This document shows positions 11,479 through 23,226 of a stretch of 64,000 nucleotides of DNA, in pieces. Location of the stretch: contig NC_092797.1 of NCBI RefSeq assembly GCF_918797505.1, positions 28,223,372 through 28,287,371 of the forward strand, written 5' to 3'. The position numbers and the translations under genes were made by a program. Below the pieces are notes generated by a model that ran no database searches, was not told where the DNA came from, and saw only the letters and a program-made list of their open reading frames with translations. Position 1 is the first letter of the stretch; each line of letters opens with the position of its first letter. This stretch comes from Bemisia tabaci. Lineage: Eukaryota; Arthropoda; Insecta; Hemiptera; Aleyrodidae.

Positions 11479-13254
11479 AAAAATAATTATGTAACCCCGC
11501 GCAGACAAATGTTTTACGTATTGTCTCAGAAGATAGAGCACCATATTTCTAAGTTTAAGTTATGAAATTGGTTGGTTATAATACTCGATTTCTTTGCCAT
11601 GCTTTATCGGGTAAAATAATCGATTGTTTGTCGATAACTGATATTACAGATATTTTAAACAGCGCCTGACCCAAAGCACGAAAAAGAAATTAAATAACAT
11701 AACTAACCAAATACATAATGCAATCTCCGTCTTGAGTAATCAAAGTGATATATTGATTCAGAACAAAATTCCGCAACTGCTGTTTCTATCATGCCTGCAT
11801 GGTGTCTAAGAGTCGACATGATTAATGATGAGGAATCATGACCTTGATTCCCCTGAAAGGAAAATATATGTTGAGGAAGTTATCTTAAAACAAAGCTTTT
11901 CCCGTCAATATTGAAACATCATAGGTTATGACCAACCGCTGGGAAGGAAATAATGTCTTAACTCCTTAGAATGCCGGGATGTGCCCTGCTCTCAGCAGCG
12001 GGCGGACAATCTTTTCCGACCGATGTTGTAAAACGGATCGCTAAATTTTCAATTCGCACACAGAGTGCACTTCATTTCTTGAGAGAATTGGCACACCATC
12101 GCACATGGCTGGCCAAGACAAGTTTTCCGCGACTGACACGTTAATTAATTGCATGGCGAGTACGGGGGTTTTTCTTTCAGCGCTCCGCCGAGAGGAACAC
12201 TCCATATGAATCCATTTAACTTAAATGCGGACCCTGTAACATCCCTCATGCGCAAGTAGGTCGCGAGAGCCTGCAAGAAAACCTTTTTAAAGCTCCGTTT
12301 TAAAAAATGATGTTTGTTTCAACAGGTGTTTCCGGAAGAGGGAGCAAATAAGCCACCACTTGCTTCCGCGGAGCCCAATTAATATTTTACCATGTAATTC
12401 TACCATGAAGTGGATGATAATCCTTGAATGCTCTTTTCCCCTCTTCTCGCGTGTGTTAGATGTGCAATTACTCCGTAATATCATAACCATCTTATCCACG
12501 CAAGAAGCACACGACGATCATGCATTATGACGCAGCCATGATTCTTGAAGCTTTGTGATTTCGAGAAACTAGAACGCCTTCATTTTTTGTTACAAGCAAC
12601 CCGGACACCCATATTAATAATTTTGTGGATTCAGTTGTGTGTTAAACGTCAATAATGTTCCAATTAAGCGTTGTATCGGCAGAACATCGTCCTGTATGGG
12701 GTATTGTGACACATTTTGACCTTAAAACATTTTTACGAAATTTTCTCACACAATTTGGTCACATCGCGATCCGCCCGGGTAAATTCTGGAGTCCAAGTTG
12801 ATTTCGGGATAGGCCCAAAAACTCGTGAACACTTTGCGATATGCCAAGGTTTCGGCATTTGCCCGTAATCAATACATCCGTTCTACGTATTGAAATCCAA
12901 ATATCAGTTTCATTTAGATTTCAAAATTCTCTCCCCCTCCCCCTAGAGTAGATCATTGTCTGATGTCCTTCATACAATTAAATTGAGAGGTGCTTTGGAG
13001 CCGAGTTAAACTCGGGACAATAAATCGTCTGAAACTTGAGAATGGAGTTGAGCTCGATGCGGGGTATTTGTCTTTAAACAAACAGAGAGGGCTCGAGTCT
13101 GTAAATCTCTGTCGCCCGAAGGAAATTAGACGCAACCTCACTCCTTTAACAGGATGCCAGTCTAGGACAAAACACCGCATGAGCCTCCGAATGTTGCCGA
13201 ATTATCTTAGATGAAAATCTATTTTTCAGGAAATGGATCGTATTCGATATCGGT

Positions 13255-13522
13255 ATGATGTGGATTGCATTATGCAAAAAGGAACCAGGTGCATTGCAAT
13301 GTTGCTAAGATTGTGCAACTTCTTTTGTCTTAAAAGAAGAACCTGATTATCCACTGACAGTTTCTATTTAACTAGCTAAAAACTGTAAATTTAAGACAAA
13401 ATTACAATGTAAATTTCATATTTTGTCATGGTTTCAGTAATTTAATTGCAAAGGATGAAAATGCACAATCTTAGCATCATCGCAGTTCTTCTGGTTCCTT
13501 TTTGCAAAATGCAATCCATGTA
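13255..13522. mobile_element. Foldback MITE, single copy
   Basis: Left arm ATGTGGATTGCATTATGCAA and AAGGAACCAGG; right arm CTGGTTCCTTTTTGCAAAAT and GCAATCCATG. The inner pair is GCTAAGATTGTGCAACTTC against AATGCACAATCTTAGCATC. About 268 bp. Confidence 0.72.
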
Positions 13523-14308
13523 TCGTTTGGTTCAAAACAATAGAACATAACCTCAAACATAAATTTTAGGATTTCAATTGGAAAAGCTGAAAATGAGAAA
13601 ATTCCTGACAATTGTACTTTTCATTACCATCAACATTTTCTACTCATATGAATCAAACATGTATCACAAAAACCCGTTCCCTCAGATTACTCCATTGACT
13701 TTTGAGGCTATGTTTACTTGTTGAACCGATCGATATCGATACAACCCACCTGTTTGATGTATCGAATACGGTCGATAATTTATGAACCCTCCTCCTTAAA
13801 ATTTTACTTCGGATTAAAGGATGATTTCGATTAAATTGCGAATAAAATTCTTCGAATAATTTGAGGAAAATATCCACGAGCTTGCTCGAAAATGAGTATT
13901 TTATCAAAAAGTGGCAATATCTGAAAGCTAATACGACGTTCTTTCCTAGCATAGCAGAATGGTGGAGAGGTGAAGTTAAAGCCACTGCGTCGCGATCATT
14001 GCATTTCCTTCCCTCATTGCAACACCACGAAAATGCGTGCCTCTTGGAAGATCATTCAGTACAGCACTTAAAGAGCCTTCTATCCACATTAGGTATGAGC
14101 ACTTGTTTTTTTTTTTTCATCATATGAATGATGACTCATGCCATGAAGTAGACGGCTGGCCTTTTATTTAACGCTAGAATATTTCTCAAATTTTCGAGGA
14201 GTCCATAAATCTTAGATAGCGAAAGATTGCTACAGAGCAAATCTGGAATGGGGGGTGTATGTTTTTTAAAGAACAAAGACATAGATGCACAGGCAGCCCC
14301 AAACGGAG

Positions 14309-14574
14309 ATACTAGAAAGAAAACAAGGAAACAGCGGAAACAAAACTAAAATACATAAAAATATACGGAACGTTTTGGTGTCTCACAACACCATTATAAA
14401 CTGCTAAAAGTATACACAAAGTAAAAAAGAATTTAAAATCAAAAGAAACCAGCACTGCGTTACATGGTGATAGTAATGGAAGACCCCGTAAATTCCGAAT
14501 TCCCCCTGACGTTCCGTATATTTGTATGTATTTCAGCCTTGTTTTCGCTGTTTCCTTGTTTTATTTCTAGTATT
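14309..14574. mobile_element. Foldback MITE, single copy
   Basis: Left arm ATACTAGAAAGAAAACAAGG with AAACAGCGGAAAC; right arm TTCGCTGTTTCCTTGTTTTA with TTTCTAGTAT. The inner pair is ATATACGGAACGTT against AACGTTCCGTATAT-like sequence. About 266 bp. Confidence 0.7.
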
Positions 14575-14822
14575 TTTTAAAGTATACATGATGCGAAAAA
14601 AGTCCCAAGGCGGCCAAATATGTTTTAAATGATTGCAATTTTGAAAGTTATGATCCCGAGGAAAGTGAAAATACCTGAAGGGGATGGGCGAGGGATATTA
14701 AAATAATAACCTCCGGCTCCTCTAATATTTAATTCTCAAATAATTTATATTGTGAAGCATCGTTTTGAGAGCACACAAAATATAACCAAAATTTGGCAGT
14801 CTATCACCGTTTTGAAAAAGAT

Positions 14823-15053
14823 ACACAGGGAGAAAAGTCGCTCGGATCTAGAGTCCATACTCTTCATAATATTGATAAGAAAAAATACTCTTGATTCAAT
14901 CCGAGTTTTCCTCGAATCGAAGAGCCGAGCCTCTTGATTTAGGCGGATTTCCTTTTGATTCAAGCAAAAAGATCGATTGAATCAAGAATATTTTTTCTTG
15001 TCAACGTTTTTAAGAGTCCGGACTCTAGACCCAAGCGACTGATTTTTCCAGCG
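14823..15053. mobile_element. Foldback MITE, single copy
   Basis: Arms include GTCGCTCGGATCTAGAGTCC against GGACTCTAGACCCAAGCGAC, and AAGAAAAAATACTCTTGATT against AATCAAGAATATTTTTTCTT. Inside are repeated short GATTCAA / TTGAATC blocks. About 230 bp. Confidence 0.72.
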
Positions 15054-16821
15054 TACTAATAGAGTTTTGAAAACAATTAAATCCACCCATCATTTTGAAT
15101 CGGAAATGATCAGTTGGAAATGATCAGTGGTCTCTCTGATTTAACTCTAAAGTTTCTTCTTTGCCTACTTTTCAGTTAGGGTTTTTTTTTTTTTTTTTTT
15201 TTTTGTGGAGAGAAACTGAATTTTCGATCACCTTGTTTGTTAAAGAGCCCATGCCTATAGTGCCGATGAGCCACATTTAAAAACAAATGCCGATCGCCGC
15301 GGGATCGTCATTCATCAAGCATTCATAAGTTAGTGTTCCGAAGAAATTGAAACGATCCTCTCCCTTTCCATACCGTTTACACCCTCTTCAAAGAGGATAC
15401 TCATCTGAAAAATTTAAAACCCCAAACCGCATTTCCATCAATCTTTATCTTGAATAAGAACCCTGAATACCACGTTCGCTCGAAACATGACTTGTCGTTT
15501 TTATCTGCTTCTCAAGCGTTTCGCCCCTTTAAAATCATTTTTTCTCTCATTTCACTTTTCGTCAAGACTTCTGTCACACCCACTCTTTAGATGACTTCTG
15601 GGTTGCTCAATATCTCCAGTGCGTGCTCATTATTTCTCTTAATGATATCGTTTTTTCTTGCCAAAGCGTGCAATAATTTCTTTCTTAATAATCAAAACAC
15701 CTTTATAATAAAACCATGGCACCAAATTACATAAAGTGATGGTGAAAAATTCTTGTAAATACGCTCTTAAAAAAAAAATGTCTGAACTTTTTAAAGAGAT
15801 GGCGAGATTCACACATTTTGGCGAAAATGGACGAAATACCGAATTAAAATTGGGACCAAAGTAGTGAATTACTAACCAAGTTGTAAACTTTCACGAGTTG
15901 AGATAAATACTACTGATGTAAATAACGCGTTATAATTAATGACAAATATTCAGAAAATAGTTCATGAATGCATCCATGGTTCTCCGTACTTTATATTCCA
16001 ATTTTCTACACTAAATCTGTAGCAAGCCACATTAGATTTTTAATTTATTGACGTCAGAGTTGCAAAAACTAACTTCTGAACAAAAATGGACGTTCGTGGT
16101 TTATAGAATTTTGTATGAATACTCCCAACCTCTCAAATACACTTTAAAATAAATTAAAGAGAGCGATGGAGGAATGTCGAGCCTTTTTTAACCAAGCTAT
16201 CTTGATTTAAGCTGGAGCGAAATTAATGGTTGAATTCTGCAAATTGCTAGAAAATACCCTTCCCTCGAGAGGATCGCGTATACTAATGGCGCTCTACAAC
16301 AACTCGCATTCCAAAACGCGCCTTTTTAATTGAAATAGGAGGACCTGACGCTCATATCTTCACACATTCACAGCTCTTTTTACCGAGCGGGGCTGTTTTA
16401 TTTCTTTTGAAACGATGAGAGGCGCACATGGCAGCAATATCGCACTCGAAATATCTACAGCTACAAGTGTTCTTTTTTCACGAGGAGAATAATGCGCTCG
16501 GATCCCAATCCTCAACTCCGCTGGCACCGGTTGTACGAAAATGCCCGAGGCATTTAAAGCAGATGCTGATGTTGATGAGACGAGGAAGCAGAAGTATGGG
16601 CGCGTTGGTAAACGCAATAAATATCCACATCCCTTCACTTCCGGCTTCCGGCTCGTAATTTAATGACGCGCGTTCCACATATGGCCTAATGTTATCATCG
16701 TTAAGAATTTTCGTATCGCTGACTGCGCGCTCTGACATTGGTTAATGCTTCCAAGTGCCTTTAAATGTCGTCCGAGCTTTTTTTCCGAGCAATGACTCCA
16801 AAATTATCTTTTTGGCCATGA

Positions 16822-16896
16822 TGCCGTGCTGGAGAAAAACGCCGTACGAGCATTCGAATGTTGCCACATTTCCTATCAGAAAATATTAGTATTAGA
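16822..16896. mobile_element. F3 foldback, left-end fragment
   Basis: It starts TGCCGTGCTGGAGAAAAACG and continues CGCCGTACGAGCATTCGAAT and TTGCCACATTTCC, the F3 left arm. It is cut off by F1 copy 2 at 16897. No matching right arm was found beyond that element. Confidence 0.75.
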
Positions 16897-17611
16897 CAGG
16901 GTCGGATTTAGGGGGTGGCCACATGGCGGCAAAAGGGAGCGGCAAATTTTGCTATTTTTTTAAATGTAGATATAACAAAAATCGGATTCAGAAAAAAATT
17001 ACAAACAAGGAAAGGCGACAAAATATCTCATTTCCTGAGAGTATAGTAATTTCTAATTCTTTCGTCTTTTGGTGATACAAAAGACTGCGTACATTTAATT
17101 AGTTGAGTTAAGAGAGAAACCAAACACGTAATTTGGCTTGGAGCGGCGCGGCGCAGAGAGCAATGATGACGAGGACTTGAGATGAAAAGGAGAAGCCCTC
17201 GGCGCGGCGGTCGGTATATGTAAAGCATATCAGCGCCTGCAAGACTGCATGAATACTTCACGCATTGCGTCAAATACAGTGCGGTCAACAGCGGTCGGCG
17301 TGAAACGCAATAGCGCCTTTGAAGCCTGCATGAATACTTCACGCATTGCGTCAAACACAGTGCGGTCAGTGTGAAACGAGATGCACCTACAAGACTGCAT
17401 GAATATTGCACGCATTGCGTCAAACACAGTGCGGTCAATGCGGCGCGGCGGCGGAAGTTAAAATTATTAAACCACATTTATGTTTGTTCTTTCATAATTT
17501 TTTAGTTCATTTCTCACAAATGAAAGGCCTTGTCCGTACAGAAATAGGTTTACGAAACTGAACTTTCGTGCAAAGTTCTGTGAACTTTTGCTAGTAGTGT
17601 TGACAGGGCTT
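16897..17611 (+). mobile_element. F1 hAT-like element, copy 2, right end truncated
   Basis: It starts CAGGGTCGGATTTA and follows copies 1 and 3 through the minisatellite (about three units, 17217-17450) and the GCTAGTAGTGTTGACAGGGC block. Homology then stops at about 17611, about 100 bp or more short of the right TIR. Its left end abuts the left half of an F3 foldback at 16822-16896, so it probably landed inside that element. The 149-codon minus-strand frame here is only the translated minisatellite. Confidence 0.85.
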
Positions 17612-18200
17612 ATAAGTATTTATATTATAGTATGAGGTGTTTTATCGTCTTAATTTTTCTGAAACATTATTGAACAATATACTTTTAAAATATGATTATT
17701 TAAACATAGGTACTGCATGCGATACAACGAATCAATCCGAGAAAATAAAATTACATTAATACTGGCAGGAAAAAATATGCATTTTCTTAGTCCGCACTCT
17801 AAAAACTTTGCCTGAAAGCTCTAGGTAATTATACCCACAGCTAAACTTTGCTATGTGAAACATCTGAGCTACTTTTATTCTTACAATTTCCAGTGTGCTA
17901 GTTTTGTCTGTTCAATGTGGATTAAGAACATCCTCAAAGCGATTGGATCTAAATTTTATTTCTGTATTCTCTGTAGAGAGTCTTTACTTGAGGGGAATTT
18001 TACAGTTGGTAAAAAGCTATATTTTCTATGGGATTTTTATTTCCTTATCGATTTAAAATCTCTTGGAAAAAGAATGTTTTCGGAGGGGCTCTTCGCAGAC
18101 GGGCCAAAACCAAGTCCGCAAAGAGAGGAGATTACAGAAGAGCAACATTATTGTCATTACTTAGAAATCTTTTTTCGGAGTTTCTTTCAATGTTTGCCCA

Positions 18201-18363
18201 TTGGCATAGCGTGAATTGCGATGTATCAATTGTTCTGCCGTTTAAAGCAATGGTAAAGAATCGATTATCAAGGTGTTCGCTGCGGACACCCTGTTTATCG
18301 ATCCTTTTCCATAGGTTTAAATGGCGTAACAATCGATGTATCGCAAAGCACGCCACGCCACTG
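18201..18363. mobile_element. F2 palindromic MITE, copy 1
   Basis: The right end is CACGCCACGCCACTG; the left end is decayed (TTGGCATAGCGTG). The centre carries the family's hallmark palindrome around GGTGTTCGCTGCGGACACC. TTTGCCCA occurs left of it and, two bases displaced, right of it, a probable 8-bp target duplication. Confidence 0.75.
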
Positions 18364-19040
18364 TTTTTGCCCAACCTAATTTTATGTGGGAAAATAAGGA
18401 GACGAAAATAGTTGAGTATCGCAAACTAGTTCGCGTTCGAGTCAAGGGTCAGACAGAGGTAAAAATAACATGTGTGAAATAATTCACCGCAAAAACTGAC
18501 GGTGACCCAGGTATATTTGGTGCTAAATCTGCTCGCGTGATATGCGTCAAAGATGGTTTGAATAATGTATAAAATTATTGAATTCAATAAGGACGCGGAC
18601 CATTTATGTCGGAACCGCAGCTGGAAAGTTCTGACATGTCGTGAGAGCTGGGAAAAGCTGACACGAGAATGAGCCCGACAAAAGATTGAGACGCAGGAAG
18701 CGGAAGAAAACGGGAATCGAGGTGACAGACTCTCGCCTCGAGACGCTCGCTCGATGTATTCCGTGAAAGTATTTTCAAGACAAGGATTTCTCTAATTTAC
18801 AAGTCAGGGTAAAACAGCGTGGAAAAACTAAGACCAAAAACTTTAGTGGAAAATCGTGGCTTCCTGGAAACGTGTCTATTTTTTCATCCAGAAGACGCAC
18901 ATATAGATGTCTTGCCAGATTATGAGTGCTGCTTCCTGGCGAAAATCCCAGGTATTTTATGATTACAAACCTCTTAGACAGGAGTTGTCATGGGCTTGCG
19001 AAAGTTTTATCTGTTAGAATTTTGATTTTCGAACCACCAC

Positions 19041-19304
19041 ATCGACGGTGTAAGTCGGCAATCACGTTCATAACTCGTTTGCGGTGTCTCAAAATTTCCG
19101 CCTCTATGTTATTTTTTTAAAGGAGAACAAATTGACATCATTCCTTGAAGATTTTGCAGAATTTTCTCCGCGCCTAAAAGAAAAATCACGGCAGTTTTAA
19201 AGAATTTCCGTTGAGTAGTTCTCCTTTTAAAAAATAAAGTATGACAGGAAGTCTGCGACGTCGCAAACCGAGTTATGTGATTGCCGACTTACACCGTCGA
19301 TATG
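19041..19304. mobile_element. F7 foldback MITE, copy 1
   Basis: Ends ATCGACGGTGTAAGTCGGCA and TGCCGACTTACACCGTCGAT are perfect inverted repeats, followed by ATCAC and ATAACTCGTTTGCGGTGTC. The centre has an AT-rich inner palindrome (AAGGAGAACAAATTGACATC). About 264 bp. Confidence 0.88.
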
Positions 19305-19587
19305 CATTTTGATCAATAAATGCCTGTATGGCTTCAATGGTATGTAGCAATCTGTTTTGATTAGGTAAATCTTAAAACCATTTGGATACTCTTTAAAAGT
19401 TTTGCTAAATCATTGAAAATTTAAAATGAAAGAAATTCTGAAAGAGGAATTTAGATCAAACTGAAAATAAATGAAGAAGAAATGATTCTGCGGGATGTTA
19501 TTGTCATTTCTCAACGTGCGCGCCAAAAATATCATCATGCAATCTTCTATTCGAGCGATGAAAACAAATGAAAATGAAAAAAAAAAG

Positions 19588-19624
<37 letters not shown>

Positions 19625-20528
19625 TGATGGAAAGAATTATCGTTTTGAATAGGATTTTTTAAGAATTCTGTGGGAAGGAAAACAAACTATACAACTTTCC
19701 ACAAGAAGAAGAGACATTAATATTTTTATCACGCTATAGTCACAAAGGCTCGACACCAAATCTTGAAACCAATTTCATTCCGAAGGCCTTTTCATGGCTA
19801 TGAATAATCTGCCTCAGCCACCTGTTAACCCAGATGTATTTAAAAACAACATTGGCAGCATGTCTCCTGGATTCCTGGATAACGTGCTCCACACAAGATG
19901 TGGTAAAAATGAGGGGTTTTTTTTATTCATTTATTTTTTTACCTACATTTTTTTTTATTTATCCATCTTGCGAATGAAAATGAAGAGAAGTAGCTGCGTT
20001 GTGCATAACATGAGCACGTACTTCGTACTATCAATTTACGCTTGTTTATTTGAGGTTCTGTTTCTATGCCACATCGTCCCTGCAATCGACGTGCGGAGTT
20101 GATTAGATTGGCGGAATAAATTATTATGGTGAGAGGAAAAAGGCAATTTAACCACACACACACATGCACCTCAAGTCTGCACCTTCAGAGGCGGTGCAGT
20201 AAATCTATTACTATCAGCTCGAGCTCTCAAAATTGAATAGATTTATGAATGCAGTTTCATCAAGTCGACGGATTCAACTGCAATAAACGTCCTCAAAAGA
20301 ATCTAATTCACCAATGAAGTGTCATGTAAGAATTGACACATTTGGTATCAATCTTATATAACTTGTCATTTTGCTCCAGCATTAGGCGAAACGAACAGCG
20401 AAATAATAGATCAGTGCGTGCAATATAATAGTTATAAAGATTCAAATATTGACCAAAAAACGTAATTTTACTCGAGGAGTACAACGATTAATGATGCCAT
20501 ACAATAATATTAAATTAAAATGTGTAAA

Positions 20529-20797
20529 GCCCTGGATAGACGATCAAATTCCAAACCAATCCCGATCAAAGTAGACATACTGATGACGGATGGTCACCAT
20601 CTACCATCAAATTTTGATGGGCCGCATATTTTGTTCAAAGTAAGATCAGAATGGAGTGCCACCATTCATCATTTCCTGCTTCAGGAAACATTTCTGCCAA
20701 GTTTTCATTTTGAAGTTAAGCAAATTAATGAGTTTAAGACTGATGACTCCCGACACTTTGATGGTAATTGGTTCGGGAATTTGATCGTCTATCGAGA
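20529..20797. repeat. Imperfect inverted repeat
   Basis: CTGGATAGACGATCAAATTC and CAAACCAATCCCGATCAAAG on the left pair with ACTTTGATGGTAATTGGTTC and GGGAATTTGATCGTCTATCG on the right. The inner part has further matching blocks. Probably an aged foldback element. The overlapping frames on both strands are its translation. Confidence 0.6.
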
Positions 20798-22674
20798 CCT
20801 TAATAGTTATGAATTTGTTTGTAAAATTTAAATCATTCAATTTTTTTTCCCAAAACTCAGAATGAACATTTTTCCCTGCGGAAGAAGTAAGCGCAAAAGC
20901 TGACACTAAATCTCTGTCAGGTCCTAAGAGGTAAGTCATTTCGTTGGAATTCTCAGGGTCTTTCTCAATCTGCGTTCAAGCCATGGTGCATTAGAGAGTA
21001 CTAATGCGCCTGTCCTTTATATTTGCTTCTTTATGTCACCGCTGCTTGGGCAGTATAATATAATCCACATCAACCGCGCAACGGGAGATTACGCAAGACC
21101 GTTAGAAGCTTAGAAAAGTTCAAGATAAAAATCTGAAAAGGGGTAAAGTTGACCTCAGCTCGAGAATAAATTAAGCCTCTTGAACTTATACAAGTTAGTT
21201 TCAAGGTGAGATGTATTGAAAGCGTAGAATCTACAATTGATTATTTGTTTGATCGATGTCACTTGCAAAGTACAGAATCGTGGACTTTAAAATGTTAGGC
21301 AAAAATAATCGGAATTCTTCGTGGAAATATTCGTAGGAGAAATCAAGGGTGTCGCGCTTGAAGGGTGGCTTCGATATGGGGAGTGTGGGGGAGAGGGTGG
21401 CTTCAACCCTCCACCAAATTACTCCTTAGCCCTTCCAAATAAAACCCCGTGCGTGGAAAGGAGGCATTCAGTGTATATTACTTTAAGACAGCAGAGTCGG
21501 ACGATATTAAAAACAAAAATGGTTTCATCCGAGGCACTATAAAGAACTTTGCTAAGAAAAAAGTTTCTCAGCCTCACTTAAATTTTCAAATCGTGGTGTT
21601 CATAAAGGTCGATACTCCCTTCAATGAACGGCCATTCAGTGGTTTAAAACCTATGGACACTTATTTACGCAGTGCAAAGGGTGGAGAACGCTTATCAACA
21701 AATGCAGTGTTGGTTATTGGAAAAGCCGCGTCCAAAAAATATTAGTTTGGATTTGATAATCGATAAATATGTACAAATGGGAACCTGAAATGTTGAATTG
21801 ATGCATCCAATACTCGTCAAAGAGAACTACCACCGATGTTATCGTATCATTCTGCTCTGCAATCATTATTACATAAAGTTTGAGACTTTTAACAGTTTAA
21901 TTTTCTTCTTATTCAATTTTTCAGTTGATATATCCGACTCAAAAAATATAGCTCCTCTCAGATCTACCTGAACTTAAGCAGACGCGGTTCTCTAGATTGT
22001 TTCTTTCATGTGTTTTACTGATGCAGATACCTACAGATGCGTCTAAAAATATAAACCTCACGGGTGGTAGATTCAACCTTAACCCCGAATTCAGACGCAG
22101 AGGGCTGATATAAGATGTAAGACGGCACATGGGTTGAAGGTAAAAATAGTGATTTCAAATTATTCACGCCGTAAAATGATTGTTCTCGCTTCTTAGTTTA
22201 CAATTTTTACTCACTGACACAATACCGAGCTCACCAAGTAATAAGTTTAGCAATGACGTAAGTCACAACTCCGATTTACAAGCGAGAGATGATACTTTGG
22301 CTGCTGGTGCTTTGATCAACGATTTTCCTTCAATTCGTCGCTTATGCAAAATTACCATCATGGTGTACGAATAGTGGTATCATTATTTGCTACATAATTA
22401 TGCGAGCGGATTGAAGGCGCTGTGTTTCTCAACGCATTTTGAGCGATTGGAACGCATCAAAAGCGCGAAAATGTTATTAACTAGCTCTGGGAGTGAAAGA
22501 AAATGTTTAATGGTTGAGTGTTTAGAGAATTTTTGTTTTGTTTTTAAGTCAGGGTGGTTTTGCATTCAAAACAAAACGTGTTGCCTATGATTCCCTCCTT
22601 TTGACTCTCGGACAACAAGTTGTCGAATAGGTCCTTGTGAATTAAAAGAAAAAATCTGATTTTTAAACAAACGT

Positions 22675-22715
22675 TTCTTCGACTTAGAAGAATTTTATTC
22701 TTCTAAGTCGAAGAA
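22675..22715. repeat. Perfect 19-bp-stem hairpin
   Basis: TTCTTCGACTTAGAAGAAT, a 3-base loop, then the exact complement ATTCTTCTAAGTCGAAGAA. It lies about 300 bp from the TM2/3 exon on the intron side. Too short for a typical animal pre-miRNA. Confidence 0.75.
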
Positions 22716-22961
22716 TTTTATTAATTTAATATATTAATTAGAAAATATTAAACTCTATCTCAGGCTCAAAAGGAGAAATCAAATACCATAAGTTCCTCTT
22801 TGAATAAGACACCATTTTATTTATAGAGTTATTATAATACGTCCATCGATTTTATTACTTTACATTTGTTTCTAAATGGAGCTTTGGTAAATTGAGTCCG
22901 ATTGCGGTTATAATCGAATCACTGCCGCAGTCAAATTTTAATCAATTCAAGGTGGTCGTGC

Positions 22962-22964
<3 letters not shown>

Positions 22965-23002
<38 letters not shown>
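22965..23002 (+). repeat. 38-base poly(A) next to a receptor splice donor
   Basis: An uninterrupted A run on the plus strand, i.e. poly(T) in the receptor transcript. It begins 10 bases inside the intron after the TM2/3 exon donor. It could be the tail of a degraded retroposon or a plain slippage tract. Confidence 0.9.
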
Positions 23003-23004
<2 letters not shown>

Positions 23005-23012
23005 ATTATTAC

Positions 23013-23226
23013 CTGTCTACAGTGATGGCAACTAAGGTGAACACAGAGGCGGTAACAGTGACGTTGGCGACAAAATTGTTGACGGAGCAATATAAGGAGC
23101 CGAAAGGCCAGTTAGAGAAGATCATGTAAAAAAAGTTGAAGCTGCAATTGAGCAAGGCCATGAGCAAATCCGCAACGGAGAGATTCACTAGGTAGTAATT
23201 CGTCACTGTTCGCATCCGTCGATGAG
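23013..23226 (-). CDS. TkR86C: Tachykinin-like receptor, internal exon with TM2 and TM3
   Basis: This 214-nt exon of a class A peptide GPCR reads as 70 whole codons between two split codons. It starts at the end of ICL1 with HRRMRTVTNYYLVNLS. TM2 carries the conserved LSVAD aspartate (D2.50). ECL1 holds NWPFGSLYC, whose Cys is the expected disulfide partner of ECL2. TM3 runs NNFVANVTVTASVFTLVAI and ends VD, with the R of DRY split over the splice (AG|A). The acceptor is GTTTCAG|CT, and the first codon needs one base (probably G) from an upstream exon. The donor is AG|GTAATA, weak for lack of G at +5, followed almost at once by a 38-base poly(T) on the coding strand. The NNFVANVTV core matches the TkR86C (natalisin receptor) type better than TkR99D, from family knowledge. 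Family membership is near certain; the subtype is inferred. Confidence 0.93.

Larger units (their letters stand above)
6441..23012 (-). other. 16.6-kb intron between the TM2/3 and TM4 exons
   Basis: Foldbacks and MITEs lie at 10118-10552, 11338-11478, 13255-13522, 14309-14574, 14823-15053, 16822-16896 with 16897-17611, about 18201-18363, 19041-19304 and 20529-20797. A unit of the AAGATGGCGG repeat lies at 8915-9010. Homopolymers include G14 at 9163-9176, C13 and C17 at 11000-11054, T23 at 15182-15204 and a long A run at about 19583-19620. Nothing was recognised in 6441-8900, 11500-13200, 15060-16800, 17620-18190, 18370-19030, 19310-20520 and 20800-22670, apart from shadow open frames. Confidence 0.75.

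Noticed and set aside
17028..17477. 149-codon minus-strand frame with repeated CLTQCVKYSC
   Set aside because: It is the translated minisatellite of F1 copy 2. Similar frames occur in the other F1 copies.
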